From positions 1,488,001 to 1,552,000 of the forward strand of contig NZ_CP107532.1 in NCBI RefSeq assembly GCF_025813715.1: a stretch of DNA of 64,000 nucleotides. The letters are read 5' to 3'. Position 1 is the stretch's first letter, and each line of letters opens with the position of its first letter. The notes beneath the pieces were generated by a model. The model was not told the DNA's origin, made no database searches, and saw nothing but the letters and a program-made list of their open reading frames with translations. Of the stretch, positions 26,845-34,752 are shown piece by piece. The DNA comes from Methylobacterium sp. FF17. GTDB lineage: Bacteria > Pseudomonadota > Alphaproteobacteria > Rhizobiales > Beijerinckiaceae. Both the position numbers and the translations under genes were made by a program.

Positions 26845-27891
26845 ATGATCGACTTGTTCAGCGACACCCAGACGCGGCCCACGGACGGGATGCGCGAGGC
26901 CATGGCGCGGGCCGTGGTGGGGGATGAGCAGTCCGACTCGGACCCGACGACGCTGGACCTCTGCGCCCGGGTGGCCGACCTGCTGGGGTTGGAGGCCGGC
27001 GTGTTCATGCCGTCGGGCACGATGTGCAACCTCGTCTCGGTGCTGGTGCAGACGCGGCCCGGGGACGAGATCGTGGTCGACGACCAGTCCCACATCTTCA
27101 ACACCGAGGCCGCCGGCGCGGCGGCCATCGCGGGCGTCTCCGTGGCGGCGCTGAAGACCCCGGCGGGGGTCTACACCCCGGAGGCGTTCGAGGCCGCGAT
27201 CCGGCCCCCGGCCCGGACGGCGCCGCGCTCGGCGCTCGTCTCCATCGAGCAGACCACGAGCTTCTCGGGCGGGTCGGTCTGGGCGCTGCCCGACATGCGG
27301 CGCATCCGCGACATCGCGCATGCGCGGGGCCTGCGGGCGCATATCGACGGGGCCCGGCTCCTGAACGCCGTGGCCGCCACCGGGATCGCGGCGCGGGACT
27401 ACGCGCAGGGCTTCGACAGCGCCTGGATCGATCTCAGCAAGGGTCTCGGCTGCCCGGTCGGGGCGGTTCTGTGCGGGAAAAGCGATTTCATCACAGAAGC
27501 TTGGCGCTGGAAGTACCGGCTCGGGGGCGCCATGCGCCAATCCGGCATCCTGGCGGCGGCGGGGCTCTACGCCCTCGACCACCACGTGGCGCAGCTCGGC
27601 CGCGACAACGCCCACGCGGCGCTCCTGCGGGACCGGATCGCGGGGGCGCCGGGGCTCGCCATCGAAGCCGGGGCGGCCCAGTCCAACATCCTGTGCTTCT
27701 CGGTGGAGCCGCTGGGCGTCACCGCCCCGGATTTCGCGAAAGCCTGCCTGGCGCATGAGGTCCGGGTCCGGGCGATCGGCACCCACCAGATCCGCGCCAC
27801 CACCCACCTGGAGGTGGACGAGGCCGGCATCCTGCGGGCAGCGGCGGTGATCCGGGCCGAGGCGGAGCGCCTGTTCGCGGCGCGCGCCTGA
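26845..27891 (+). CDS. ltaE: Low-specificity threonine aldolase-family PLP enzyme
   Basis: 348 aa fold-type I PLP enzyme. LFSDTQTRPTDGMREAM opens it, FMPSGTMCNLVS binds the cofactor phosphate, HIDGARLLNA carries the PLP-pairing Asp, and LSKGLGCPVGAVLCG has the Schiff-base lysine (K199). Family members split L-threonine/allo-threonine or related beta-hydroxy amino acids into glycine and an aldehyde. Given glyoxylate-type neighbours, beta-hydroxyaspartate or phenylserine-like substrates are equally possible. AGGA ribosome-binding site at 26834-26837. Confidence 0.88.
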   Translation: MIDLFSDTQTRPTDGMREAMARAVVGDEQSDSDPTTLDLCARVADLLGLEAGVFMPSGTMCNLVSVLVQTRPGDEIVVDDQSHIFNTEAAGAAAIAGVSVAALKTPAGVYTPEAFEAAIRPPARTAPRSALVSIEQTTSFSGGSVWALPDMRRIRDIAHARGLRAHIDGARLLNAVAATGIAARDYAQGFDSAWIDLSKGLGCPVGAVLCGKSDFITEAWRWKYRLGGAMRQSGILAAAGLYALDHHVAQLGRDNAHAALLRDRIAGAPGLAIEAGAAQSNILCFSVEPLGVTAPDFAKACLAHEVRVRAIGTHQIRATTHLEVDEAGILRAAAVIRAEAERLFAARA

Positions 27892-27981
27892 TCCGTTCCG
27901 CGCCCGGTCCGTGGGCCCGCGGGCGGCGGAATGCGGGTCTATCGCCCTGACATCTCTCAGCTTTTTCGAACCAGGCGGTGT

Positions 27982-28089
27982 CCCCTCCCCCGTGTGGGGA
28001 GAGGCCGGGAGCGGCGCCGCCGGCCGGGGCCGGCCGAGGGTCACCGATCCAGTCCCACCTCCAACGCCTCCCCGCACCGGAAAGGCGGG
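27982..28089. repeat. Dispersed palindromic repeat A, copy 2
   Basis: CCCCTCCCCCGTGTGGGGAG opens the element and CTCCCCGCACCGG closes it, with CCCACCTCCAACG between. The closing palindrome is degraded. It lies between the convergent aldolase and GntR genes. Confidence 0.65.
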
Positions 28090-28121
28090 CCGGTCGGTGC
28101 CGGACGCGGCCATGGCTCCGG

Positions 28122-28859
28122 TCAGCCCTCGGCCGCCGCGGTTTCCCGCGCGGCGGCGGCGCGGCGCTTATTGCGCAGGTGCCGGAACAGGATGTCGCTG
28201 AGTTCCGGGCCGGCCCGGCGCCGCAGGGCGTCGAGGATTTCCTCGTGCTCGCGCATGGCCTCGCCCCAGCGGTCCCGGTCCTTGTCGAGGTTCGCCGCGT
28301 AGCGGACCCGGCGCAGGCGCCCGGCGAAATTCGCGTAAGTTACTGCCAGCACTTCGTTTTCTGCGGCCTCCACGATCCGGTCGTGGATGGCCTGGTTGCC
28401 CGTGAAGTAGCCGTGGAGGTCGCGGCGGAGATAGGCGGCGTACATGGCGTGGTGCAGGCGCTCGATCTCGGCGAACCCGTCCTCCGTGATCCGCTCGCAG
28501 GCGAGGCGGCCGGCGAGCGCCTCGAGGCCGCCCATCACGTCGAAGAGGGCGACCATCTCCTCGGGGCCGATCTGGCGGACCCGGGCGCCCCGGTTCGGCA
28601 GGAGCTCGATCAGCCCCTCGGAGGCCAGGACCTTGAGGGCTTCCCGCAGGGGCGTGCGCGAGACGCCGAAGCGCTCGCACAGGGTCCGCTCCGGCACCCG
28701 GGCACCGGGGGCGAGGTTGCCCTCCACGATGTAGTCGCGCAGCTGCGCCAGCAGCGTGCCGTGCAGCGAGGTGCAACAGGATGCAGCCGCCGGTGCATCA
28801 TGCTGCGCGGCGACCGCTGCATCGTCGGCTGCGGGATACACGGAAGATTCGAGCATCAT
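28122..28859 (-). CDS. GntR-family regulator, FCD (FadR) subfamily
   Basis: 245 aa. The winged helix-turn-helix (about 32-98) includes GARVPERTLCERFGVSRTPLREALKVLASEGLIELLPNRG. The C-terminal FCD helical domain has the metal/ligand histidines in ERLHHAMY, GNQAIHDRIVEAA and MREHEEIL. It binds a small acid effector and DNA as a dimer. It is divergent from the aminotransferase operon, so it probably controls that operon and perhaps the aldolase/dehydrogenase pair. Confidence 0.9.
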   Translation of the reverse strand: MMLESSVYPAADDAAVAAQHDAPAAASCCTSLHGTLLAQLRDYIVEGNLAPGARVPERTLCERFGVSRTPLREALKVLASEGLIELLPNRGARVRQIGPEEMVALFDVMGGLEALAGRLACERITEDGFAEIERLHHAMYAAYLRRDLHGYFTGNQAIHDRIVEAAENEVLAVTYANFAGRLRRVRYAANLDKDRDRWGEAMREHEEILDALRRRAGPELSDILFRHLRNKRRAAAARETAAAEG

Positions 28860-29016
28860 CGTTCCAGTTGTATCAGCCCGACCCCGGCCGGTCGAGCCGC
28901 ATGGCGCGCAAAATAATGCTTGTGCCGATCCAGAATGAATGCAAATTTTGGGTCGACCAGCGTGATGGCGACCGAGATCGCCGACGATCGTGCGAGCGCC
29001 GACGAGGCTTTGCCCT

Positions 29017-29052
29017 CAGTCCCCGACTTGCTCCCAATCCCCGACTTGCCCG
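29017..29052. repeat. 18-bp duplication in the aminotransferase leader
   Basis: Two adjacent 18-bp units sharing TCCCCGACTTGC (29020-29031 and 29038-29049) end 10 bp before the ATG at 29063, in the space where the ribosome-binding site should be. No strong Shine-Dalgarno is visible there. Confidence 0.7.
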
Positions 29053-29062
29053 CGAGGCCCCG

Positions 29063-30238
29063 ATGACGACACGGACCGGACGTCACTTCCTGCACATCCC
29101 GGGGCCGAGCCCGGTCCCCGAGCGGGTCCTGCGCGCCATGGACATGCCGGTGATCGACCATCGCGGGCCGGATTTCGCCAAGCTCGGCCGGGCCGTGCTG
29201 GAGGGGTCCCAGGCGGTGTTCCAGACGAAGGCGCCGGTGATCCTCTATCCGGGTTCGGGCACGGGCGCCTGGGAGGCGGCCATCGTCAACACCCTCTCGG
29301 CGGGCGACCGGGTGCTGATGTTCGAGACCGGCCACTTCGCCACCCTGTGGCGCGGGATGGCGGCGCGCTGGGGCATCGAGGTCGAGTTCGTGCCGGGCGA
29401 CTGGCGCCGCGGCGTCGACCCGGCCCGGGTCGAGGCGATCCTGGCCGAGGACCGGGCGAAGTCGATCAAGGCCGTGATGGTCGTGCACAACGAGACCTCG
29501 ACGGGCGCCACCAGCCGCATCGCGGAGATCCGCAAGGCCATCGACCGCGCCAACCACCCCGCCCTGTTCCTGGTGGACACCATCTCGGGGCTCGGCTCGG
29601 CCGAGTACGCCCATGACGAATGGGGCGTCGACGTCTCGGTGAGCTGCTCCCAGAAGGGCCTGATGCTGCCGCCCGGCCTCGGCCTGGTGGCCCTCTCGGA
29701 CAAGGCGCTCGCCGCGACGAAGACCGCCACCCTGCCGCGCTCCTACTGGGACTGGCAGGAGATGCTCAAGCCCAATGCTTCGGGATACTTCCCCTATACG
29801 CCGGCCACCAACCTGCTCTACGGCCTGCGCGAGGCCATCGCCATGCTGATGGAGGAGGGCCTACCCAACGTCTTCGCCCGCCACCAGCGCCTGGCCGCCG
29901 CCACCCGCGCCGCCGTGGAGGCCTGGGGCCTGGAGGTCCTGTGCCAGGAGCCGTCCGAATACTCGCCCGTGCTCACCGCCGTGGTGATGCCGGAGGGCCA
30001 TGACGCGGATGCCCTGCGCAACCTGATCCTCGAGAAGTACGACCTCTCGCTGGGGACCGGGCTCGCCAAGGTCGCCGGCAAGGTCTTCCGCATCGGCCAT
30101 CTCGGCGAGACCAACGATCTGATGCTGATGGCGGCGCTGTCGGGCGTCGAGATGGGCCTGAAGGCCGGCGGCGTGCCGCATGCCCGCGGCGGCGTACTCG
30201 CGGCGATGGACGCGCTCCGCTCCGGCCTCGACGATTGA
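29063..30238 (+). CDS. Class V aminotransferase, serine/alanine/aspartate-glyoxylate type (SgaA/BhcA-like)
   Basis: 391 aa. HIPGPSPVPERVLRAMDMPVIDHRGPDF at the N terminus and GSGTGAWEAAIVNTLSAGDRV place it with SgaA and BhcA. The Schiff-base lysine is K198 in SCSQKGLMLPPGLG. ASGYFPYTPATNLLYGLREA and VAGKVFRIGHLGE are typical of glyoxylate-accepting members. It likely transfers an amino group from serine, alanine or aspartate to glyoxylate, giving glycine. First gene of the operon that continues with an MFS transporter. Amino donor not determinable from sequence. Confidence 0.88.
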   Translation: MTTRTGRHFLHIPGPSPVPERVLRAMDMPVIDHRGPDFAKLGRAVLEGSQAVFQTKAPVILYPGSGTGAWEAAIVNTLSAGDRVLMFETGHFATLWRGMAARWGIEVEFVPGDWRRGVDPARVEAILAEDRAKSIKAVMVVHNETSTGATSRIAEIRKAIDRANHPALFLVDTISGLGSAEYAHDEWGVDVSVSCSQKGLMLPPGLGLVALSDKALAATKTATLPRSYWDWQEMLKPNASGYFPYTPATNLLYGLREAIAMLMEEGLPNVFARHQRLAAATRAAVEAWGLEVLCQEPSEYSPVLTAVVMPEGHDADALRNLILEKYDLSLGTGLAKVAGKVFRIGHLGETNDLMLMAALSGVEMGLKAGGVPHARGGVLAAMDALRSGLDD

Positions 30239-30248
30239 GGCGACACCG

Positions 30249-30360
30249 CCCTCCCCCTCGCGGGGAAGGATCGCGGGTCGGGGTGGCCGGGTGCCCCCCG
30301 GTCCCAGGCGGCCAGCGGAGCCGTCCCCACCCCTGACCCCTCCCCGCAAGGGGGAGGGGA
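30249..30360. repeat. Dispersed palindromic repeat A, copy 3
   Basis: CCCTCCCCCTCGCGGGGAAGG opens it, and CCCCTCCCCGCAAGGGGGAGGGG closes it with a strong stem. CCCACCCCTGA precedes the closing palindrome. It sits 10 bp past the aminotransferase stop, in the gap before the MFS gene. Confidence 0.75.
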
Positions 30361-30452
30361 ACAGCGCCGATCACACCCCCCCCCGCGTGCCCCCGCAAAA
30401 AGCCCGGCGATCAGACCGGGCGGGGCGGTGCGTTCAACCGGAGGAAACCCCG

Positions 30453-31835
30453 ATGACGCCAGCAAATGGACGCGTCTCCGCGTCGCTCCCTGACCAGAAT
30501 CCTCTTGCTCCAAATCCTCTGGCCCAAAATCCCCTGGCCAAAAGTCCAGCGGCCAAAAATCCCTTCTCGGCATCGAACAGGGTGCTGTTCCTGCTCTGCC
30601 TGATGTACTTCGTGACCTATCTCGACCGGGTGAACATCGCCACGGCCGGCGGCGAGATCATGAAGGATCTCGGGATGTCGAACACCCAGTTCGGCCTGAT
30701 CCTCTCCGCCTTCGCCTACCCCTACGCCATCTTCCAAGTCATCGGCGGCTCGGTGGGCGACAAGTTCGGGGCGCGGCGCACGCTCCTCGTCTGCGGCCTG
30801 ATCTGGGCCTCGGCGACGATCCTGACGGGGCTCGTCGGCGGGCTCATCAGCCTGTTCCTCGCCCGCGTGCTGCTGGGCTTCGGCGAGGGCGCGACCTTCC
30901 CCACCGCCACCCGCGCCATGCAGAACTGGACGGCGCCGGGCAAGCGCGGCTTCGCGCAAGGCATCACCCACGCCTTCGCGCGGTTCGGCAACGCGGTGGC
31001 GCCGCCGATCGTGGCCTTCCTGATCTATCAGGTCGGCTGGCGCCTCGGCTTCGTCATCCTCGGCGTCGCGAGCTTCTCCTGGGTCGTGGTCTGGTACGCC
31101 TATTTCCGCGACGATCCGAAGGACCATCCGGCGATCACGCCCGAGGAACTCGCGGTGCTGCCCGAGGCGAGCAAGGTCGGCGCCAAGCAGAACATCCCCT
31201 GGGGCCGCCTGACCCGGCGCATGCTGCCGGTGACGCTGACCTACTTCTGCTACGGCTGGACCCTGTGGCTGTTCCTCGGCTGGCTGCCGAGCTTCTTCAA
31301 GCTCAACTACGGGCTCGATCTGAAGAACTCGGCCCTGTTCGCCTCGGGCGTGTTCTTCGCCGGCGTGGTGGGCGACACCCTCGGCGGCGTGTTCAGCGAC
31401 CGCATCCTGAAGCGCACGGGCAACCTCAAGCTCGCCCGCCTCAGCGTCATCGTGGTCGGCTTCCTCGGCGCGGCGGCGAGCCTCACCGGCGTGTTCTTCA
31501 CCCGCGACCTGACCCTGGTGGCGCTGCTGCTCAGCTCGGGCTTCTTCTTCGCCGAACTGGTCATCGGCCCGATCTGGTCGGTGCCCATGGACATCGCGCC
31601 GAAGTATTCGGGCACGGCCTCGGGGCTGATGAACACCGGCTCGGCGGTGGCGGCGATCATCTCGCCGATCGTGTTCGGCATGATCGTCGATGCCACGGGC
31701 TCCTGGACCCTGCCCTTCGTCGGCTCCGTCGGCCTCTGCCTGCTCGGCGCGGGCCTCGCCTTCACCATGCACCCGGAGCGCCCCTTCGCCGAAGAGCCGG
31801 AGGTGCCGCTGGGACGGGTGGTTCCGGCGGAGTAG
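30453..31835 (+). CDS. MFS transporter, anion:cation symporter family
   Basis: 460 aa with about 12 membrane spans after a short cytosolic N terminus. YFVTYLDRVNIATAGGEIMKDLG and GDKFGARRTLLVCG (the loop 2-3 motif) are typical of the ACS family, which imports hexuronates, tartrate, phthalate or similar organic anions. An excellent GGAGGA site lies 7 nt before ATG 30453. The N terminus holds a five-unit pentapeptide repeat (NPLAP, NPLAQ, NPLAK, SPAAK, NPFSA). The likely cargo is an organic acid used by the flanking enzymes. Confidence 0.9.
   Translation: MTPANGRVSASLPDQNPLAPNPLAQNPLAKSPAAKNPFSASNRVLFLLCLMYFVTYLDRVNIATAGGEIMKDLGMSNTQFGLILSAFAYPYAIFQVIGGSVGDKFGARRTLLVCGLIWASATILTGLVGGLISLFLARVLLGFGEGATFPTATRAMQNWTAPGKRGFAQGITHAFARFGNAVAPPIVAFLIYQVGWRLGFVILGVASFSWVVVWYAYFRDDPKDHPAITPEELAVLPEASKVGAKQNIPWGRLTRRMLPVTLTYFCYGWTLWLFLGWLPSFFKLNYGLDLKNSALFASGVFFAGVVGDTLGGVFSDRILKRTGNLKLARLSVIVVGFLGAAASLTGVFFTRDLTLVALLLSSGFFFAELVIGPIWSVPMDIAPKYSGTASGLMNTGSAVAAIISPIVFGMIVDATGSWTLPFVGSVGLCLLGAGLAFTMHPERPFAEEPEVPLGRVVPAE
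30498..30572 (+). repeat. 15-bp tandem repeat in the MFS N terminus
   Basis: Five consecutive 15-bp units, of the type AATCCTCTGGCCCAA, encode NPLAx five times with increasing divergence. The unit length is a multiple of three, so copy-number change keeps frame. Confidence 0.85.
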
Positions 31836-31848
31836 CGGGCCGCGCGGG

Positions 31849-31941
31849 CCCCTCTCCTTCGGGAAAGCCAGAAGGTGAGGTGTGCGATCCGTTCGGAGAT
31901 GGACCACACCTCACCCCCGCCCTCTCCCGAGGGAGAGGAAG
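31849..31941. repeat. Dispersed inverted repeat B, copy 1
   Basis: CCCCTCTCCTTCGGGAAAG...GGTGAGGTG on the left is the reverse complement pattern of CACCTCACCCCC...CCTCTCCCGAGGGAGAGG on the right, around CGGAGATGGACCA. The same arrangement makes up the tandem array at 49098-49540. It lies between the MFS and CoA-transferase genes. Confidence 0.75.
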
Positions 31942-32050
31942 CCGCCGAGTGCCTCGCACGGAGGTGGATCGATCTTCCACGGACGAGGCGCCTGCGCCCA
32001 CCCGACCACCGCCCCACCGGATGCCCAGCAACCCACAGGAACCCGGCACG

Positions 32051-33274
32051 ATGGACGAACCCGTGCACGACGAAACCCGTCCCCTCCCCCTGTCCGGCCT
32101 GCGCGTCCTCGACGTGACGCAGGTAATGGCGGGGCCGGTCTGCAGCATGCTGCTGGCCGATCTCGGGGCCGACGTCATCAAGGTCGAGCCGCCGGGCACC
32201 GGCGACCAGACCCGGGGCGCCATGGGGTTCAAGATGAAGGGGCCCGATAGCATGGGCTTCCTCAACATGAACCGGAACAAGCGCAGCCTCGCCCTGAACC
32301 TGAAGAACCCGGCCGGGCGCGACGTCCTCCTCGACATGGCGGAGCGCGCCGACATCCTGGTGGAGAACTACCGCCCCGGCGTGATGGCCCGCCTCGGCCT
32401 CGGCTACGAGGCGATGCGCGCGCGCAACCCGGGCCTGATCTACGCCAGCATCTCGGGCTTCGGCCAGACCGGCCCCTGGGCCAAGCGCCCCGGCTACGAC
32501 CTCATGGCCCAGGCCATGTCCGGGGTGATGAGCGTCACCGGCCATCCCGGCGGGCCGCCGGTGAAGGCCGGCGTGCCGGTGGCCGATATCGGCTGCGCCC
32601 TGTTCGCGGTCTACGGTATCCTGAGCGCCTATATCGGCCGGCAGGCCAGCGGCGAGGGCCAGTACATCGACGCCTCGCTGTTCGATTCGGCGCTGGCCTT
32701 CTCGATCTGGGACATCTCCGAATACTGGGGCACCGGCCGGGTGCCGGAGCCGCTCGGCACCGCCAACCGCATGAGCGCGCCCTACCAGGCCGTGCGGGCG
32801 GCGGACGGCTACTTCGTGATGGGGGCGACCAACGGGAAGCTCTGGCGCCTGCTCTGCGACGTGCTCGGCCGCGAGGACCTGCTGGCCGATGCCCGCTTCC
32901 TCGACATCGCCGGCCGGCTGGCCAACCGCGAGGCGCTGATCGCCGAACTCGAGGCGAGCTTCGCGGCCAAGGACGCGGAGACCTGGGTGACCGAACTGCT
33001 GGCCGCCGGGATCCCGGCGGGCCGCATGAACACCTATCCCGAGGCCTTCGAGAGCGCGCATGGCCGGCACCGTGAGATGCGGATCGAGGTGCCGCACCCG
33101 CACGAGGGCAGCGTGCCGAATATCGGCTTCCCGGTGAAGCTCTCGGGCACGCCCGCCCGGGCCCGACGGCACGCGCCGCTGCTTGGCGAACATTCGGAGG
33201 AGGTCCTGTCCGAATTCGGGCTCTCGGCGGAGGCCATCGCGCGCCTCGCCCGCGACGGAGCCTTCGCGGCATGA
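32051..33274 (+). CDS. Class III (CaiB/BaiF) CoA-transferase
   Basis: 407 aa. LSGLRVLDVTQVMAGPVCSMLLADLGADVIKVEPPG and NRNKRSLALNLKNPAGRDVL are class III signatures. The catalytic aspartate fits D179 in VPVADIGCALFAVYG. It moves CoA between acyl-CoA and free acid through an aspartyl-CoA thioester; the acid partner (for example succinate, oxalate, malate-like) is unknown. The stop overlaps the crotonase start by 4 bp, so the acid it activates is probably the crotonase substrate. Confidence 0.92.
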   Translation: MDEPVHDETRPLPLSGLRVLDVTQVMAGPVCSMLLADLGADVIKVEPPGTGDQTRGAMGFKMKGPDSMGFLNMNRNKRSLALNLKNPAGRDVLLDMAERADILVENYRPGVMARLGLGYEAMRARNPGLIYASISGFGQTGPWAKRPGYDLMAQAMSGVMSVTGHPGGPPVKAGVPVADIGCALFAVYGILSAYIGRQASGEGQYIDASLFDSALAFSIWDISEYWGTGRVPEPLGTANRMSAPYQAVRAADGYFVMGATNGKLWRLLCDVLGREDLLADARFLDIAGRLANREALIAELEASFAAKDAETWVTELLAAGIPAGRMNTYPEAFESAHGRHREMRIEVPHPHEGSVPNIGFPVKLSGTPARARRHAPLLGEHSEEVLSEFGLSAEAIARLARDGAFAA

Positions 33275-34056
33275 GCGCCCCCGCCGAGGACGGCGCGGTC
33301 CATACCCGCGTGGCGGGGGGCATCGCCCACATCACCTTCGACCGCCCGCAGGCGCGCAACGCCATGACCTTCGCCATGTACGAGGCGCTGGCCGCCGGGC
33401 TGGCGCGCATCGAGGCCGACCCGTCCGTGCGCGTGGCCGTGCTGCGGGGAGCGGGCGGCCAGGCCTTCGTGGCGGGCACCGACATCGAGCAGTTCGTCGG
33501 CTTCACGGGCGCGGACGGCGTCGCCTACGAGGCGCGCATCGACGCCTACGTCGCGGCCCTGGAGGGGTGCCGCGTGCCCACCGTCGCGGTGGTCGAGGGC
33601 TTCGCGGTCGGCGGCGGGCTCGCCATCGCCAATGCCTGCGACATCCGGATCGCGCAGGCCGGCGCGCGCTTCGGCGTGCCCATCGCCCGGACCCTCGGCA
33701 ACTGCCTCTCGCCCGCCAACCTGCGCCGCCTCTCGGCCACGCTCGGCCCGAGCGTCGTCGCCCGCATGCTGCTGCTCGCCGAGATGCCGACCGCCGAGAC
33801 CCTGGCGCCGCTGGGCTACCTCGCGGCGATCGCCGAGCCCGAGGCCCTCGAGGCCGAGGTCGAACGGACCTGCGCGCGGCTGCTCGGCCATGCCCCCGTG
33901 ACGATGCGGGTGACCCGCGCCATGCTGCGCCGCCTCGCCCTCGACCCGGGGGCCGAGGCCCCCGACCTCATCGCGGACTGCTACGGCAGCCGGGACTTCG
34001 CCGCCGGCGTGGAGGCCTTCCTCGCCAAACGCCCGGCCGCCTGGACGGGCACCTGA
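33271..34056 (+). CDS. Enoyl-CoA hydratase/isomerase-family protein with atypical active site
   Basis: 261 aa crotonase fold. The oxyanion-hole segments are present: GGQAFVAGTDIEQF (62-75) and VVEGFAVGGGLAIANACDIRI (108-128). However, the two catalytic glutamates of rat crotonase (E144, E164) align with A118 and I138 (GGGLA and FGVPIA), so classical hydratase activity is unlikely. It could be an isomerase, hydrolase, decarboxylase or lyase on a CoA thioester. Coupled to the CoA-transferase by a 4-bp overlap. Confidence 0.85.
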   Translation: MSAPAEDGAVHTRVAGGIAHITFDRPQARNAMTFAMYEALAAGLARIEADPSVRVAVLRGAGGQAFVAGTDIEQFVGFTGADGVAYEARIDAYVAALEGCRVPTVAVVEGFAVGGGLAIANACDIRIAQAGARFGVPIARTLGNCLSPANLRRLSATLGPSVVARMLLLAEMPTAETLAPLGYLAAIAEPEALEAEVERTCARLLGHAPVTMRVTRAMLRRLALDPGAEAPDLIADCYGSRDFAAGVEAFLAKRPAAWTGT

Positions 34057-34071
34057 TCCGAAGTTTTGCTG

Positions 34072-34094
34072 GAGCCTGACCGAAGATCAGGCTC
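34072..34094 (+). terminator. Hairpin between the crotonase and gamma-carbonic-anhydrase genes
   Basis: Perfect 8-bp stem GAGCCTGA / TCAGGCTC with a 7-nt loop, starting 16 bp after the crotonase stop. It is preceded by AGTTTTGCTG and has no U-tract after it. It may attenuate transcription into the next gene. Confidence 0.45.
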
Positions 34095-34206
34095 GGGGAG
34101 ATCCGGCGGACGACCGCCGCCGCGCCGTCGCGCGGGCAGGCCCGATCGTCGCCGTTCGGGCAAGCCCCGCAGGACACCCTGGACGAAATCCGGGAAGGAC
34201 CCCCGC

Positions 34207-34734
34207 ATGACCCTCTACGCCCTCGGCCCCCACCACCCGCGACTGGCCGATCCGGACCGCGCCTGGATCGCGCCCGGCGCGCACGTGATCGGGCAGGTCC
34301 ATCTCGGCCTCGACGTGAGCATCTGGTTCGGGGCGGTGCTGCGGGGGGACAACGACACGATCCGCCTCGGCGACCGCTGCAACGTCCAGGACGGGGCGGT
34401 GCTGCACGCCGACCCGGGCTTTCCCCTCGATCTGGGCGACGACGTCACGGTCGGGCACCGCGCCATCGTGCATGGCTGCACCGTCGGGGCCGGCACCCTG
34501 GTGGGGATGGGCGCCACGATCCTCAACGGCGCCCGCATCGGGCGCGGCTGCCTCGTCGGCGCGGGCGCCCTCGTGACCGAGGGCAAGGACTTTCCCGACC
34601 ACAGCCTCATCGTCGGCGCGCCGGCGCGGGTGGTGCGCACCCTCGACGCGGAGGCGCTGGCCCGGCTCGCGCGCACGGCCGAGAGCTACGTCGCCAACGG
34701 CCGGCGCTTCGCGGCGGACCTGCGGGCGTCGTAA
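34207..34734 (+). CDS. Gamma-class carbonic anhydrase-family protein
   Basis: 175 aa left-handed beta-helix protein with hexapeptide turns. Zinc ligands fit H67 (in VLHADPG), H84 and H89 (in VGHRAIVHGC), the full Cam/CaiE set, so metal binding is likely intact. Members interconvert CO2 and bicarbonate or act as accessory proteins. Being last in a CoA-transferase/crotonase operon, it could handle CO2 from a decarboxylation or be a CaiE-like helper. Confidence 0.88.
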   Translation: MTLYALGPHHPRLADPDRAWIAPGAHVIGQVHLGLDVSIWFGAVLRGDNDTIRLGDRCNVQDGAVLHADPGFPLDLGDDVTVGHRAIVHGCTVGAGTLVGMGATILNGARIGRGCLVGAGALVTEGKDFPDHSLIVGAPARVVRTLDAEALARLARTAESYVANGRRFAADLRAS

Positions 34735-34752
34735 CGCCCCCGTCCGCCGCCC

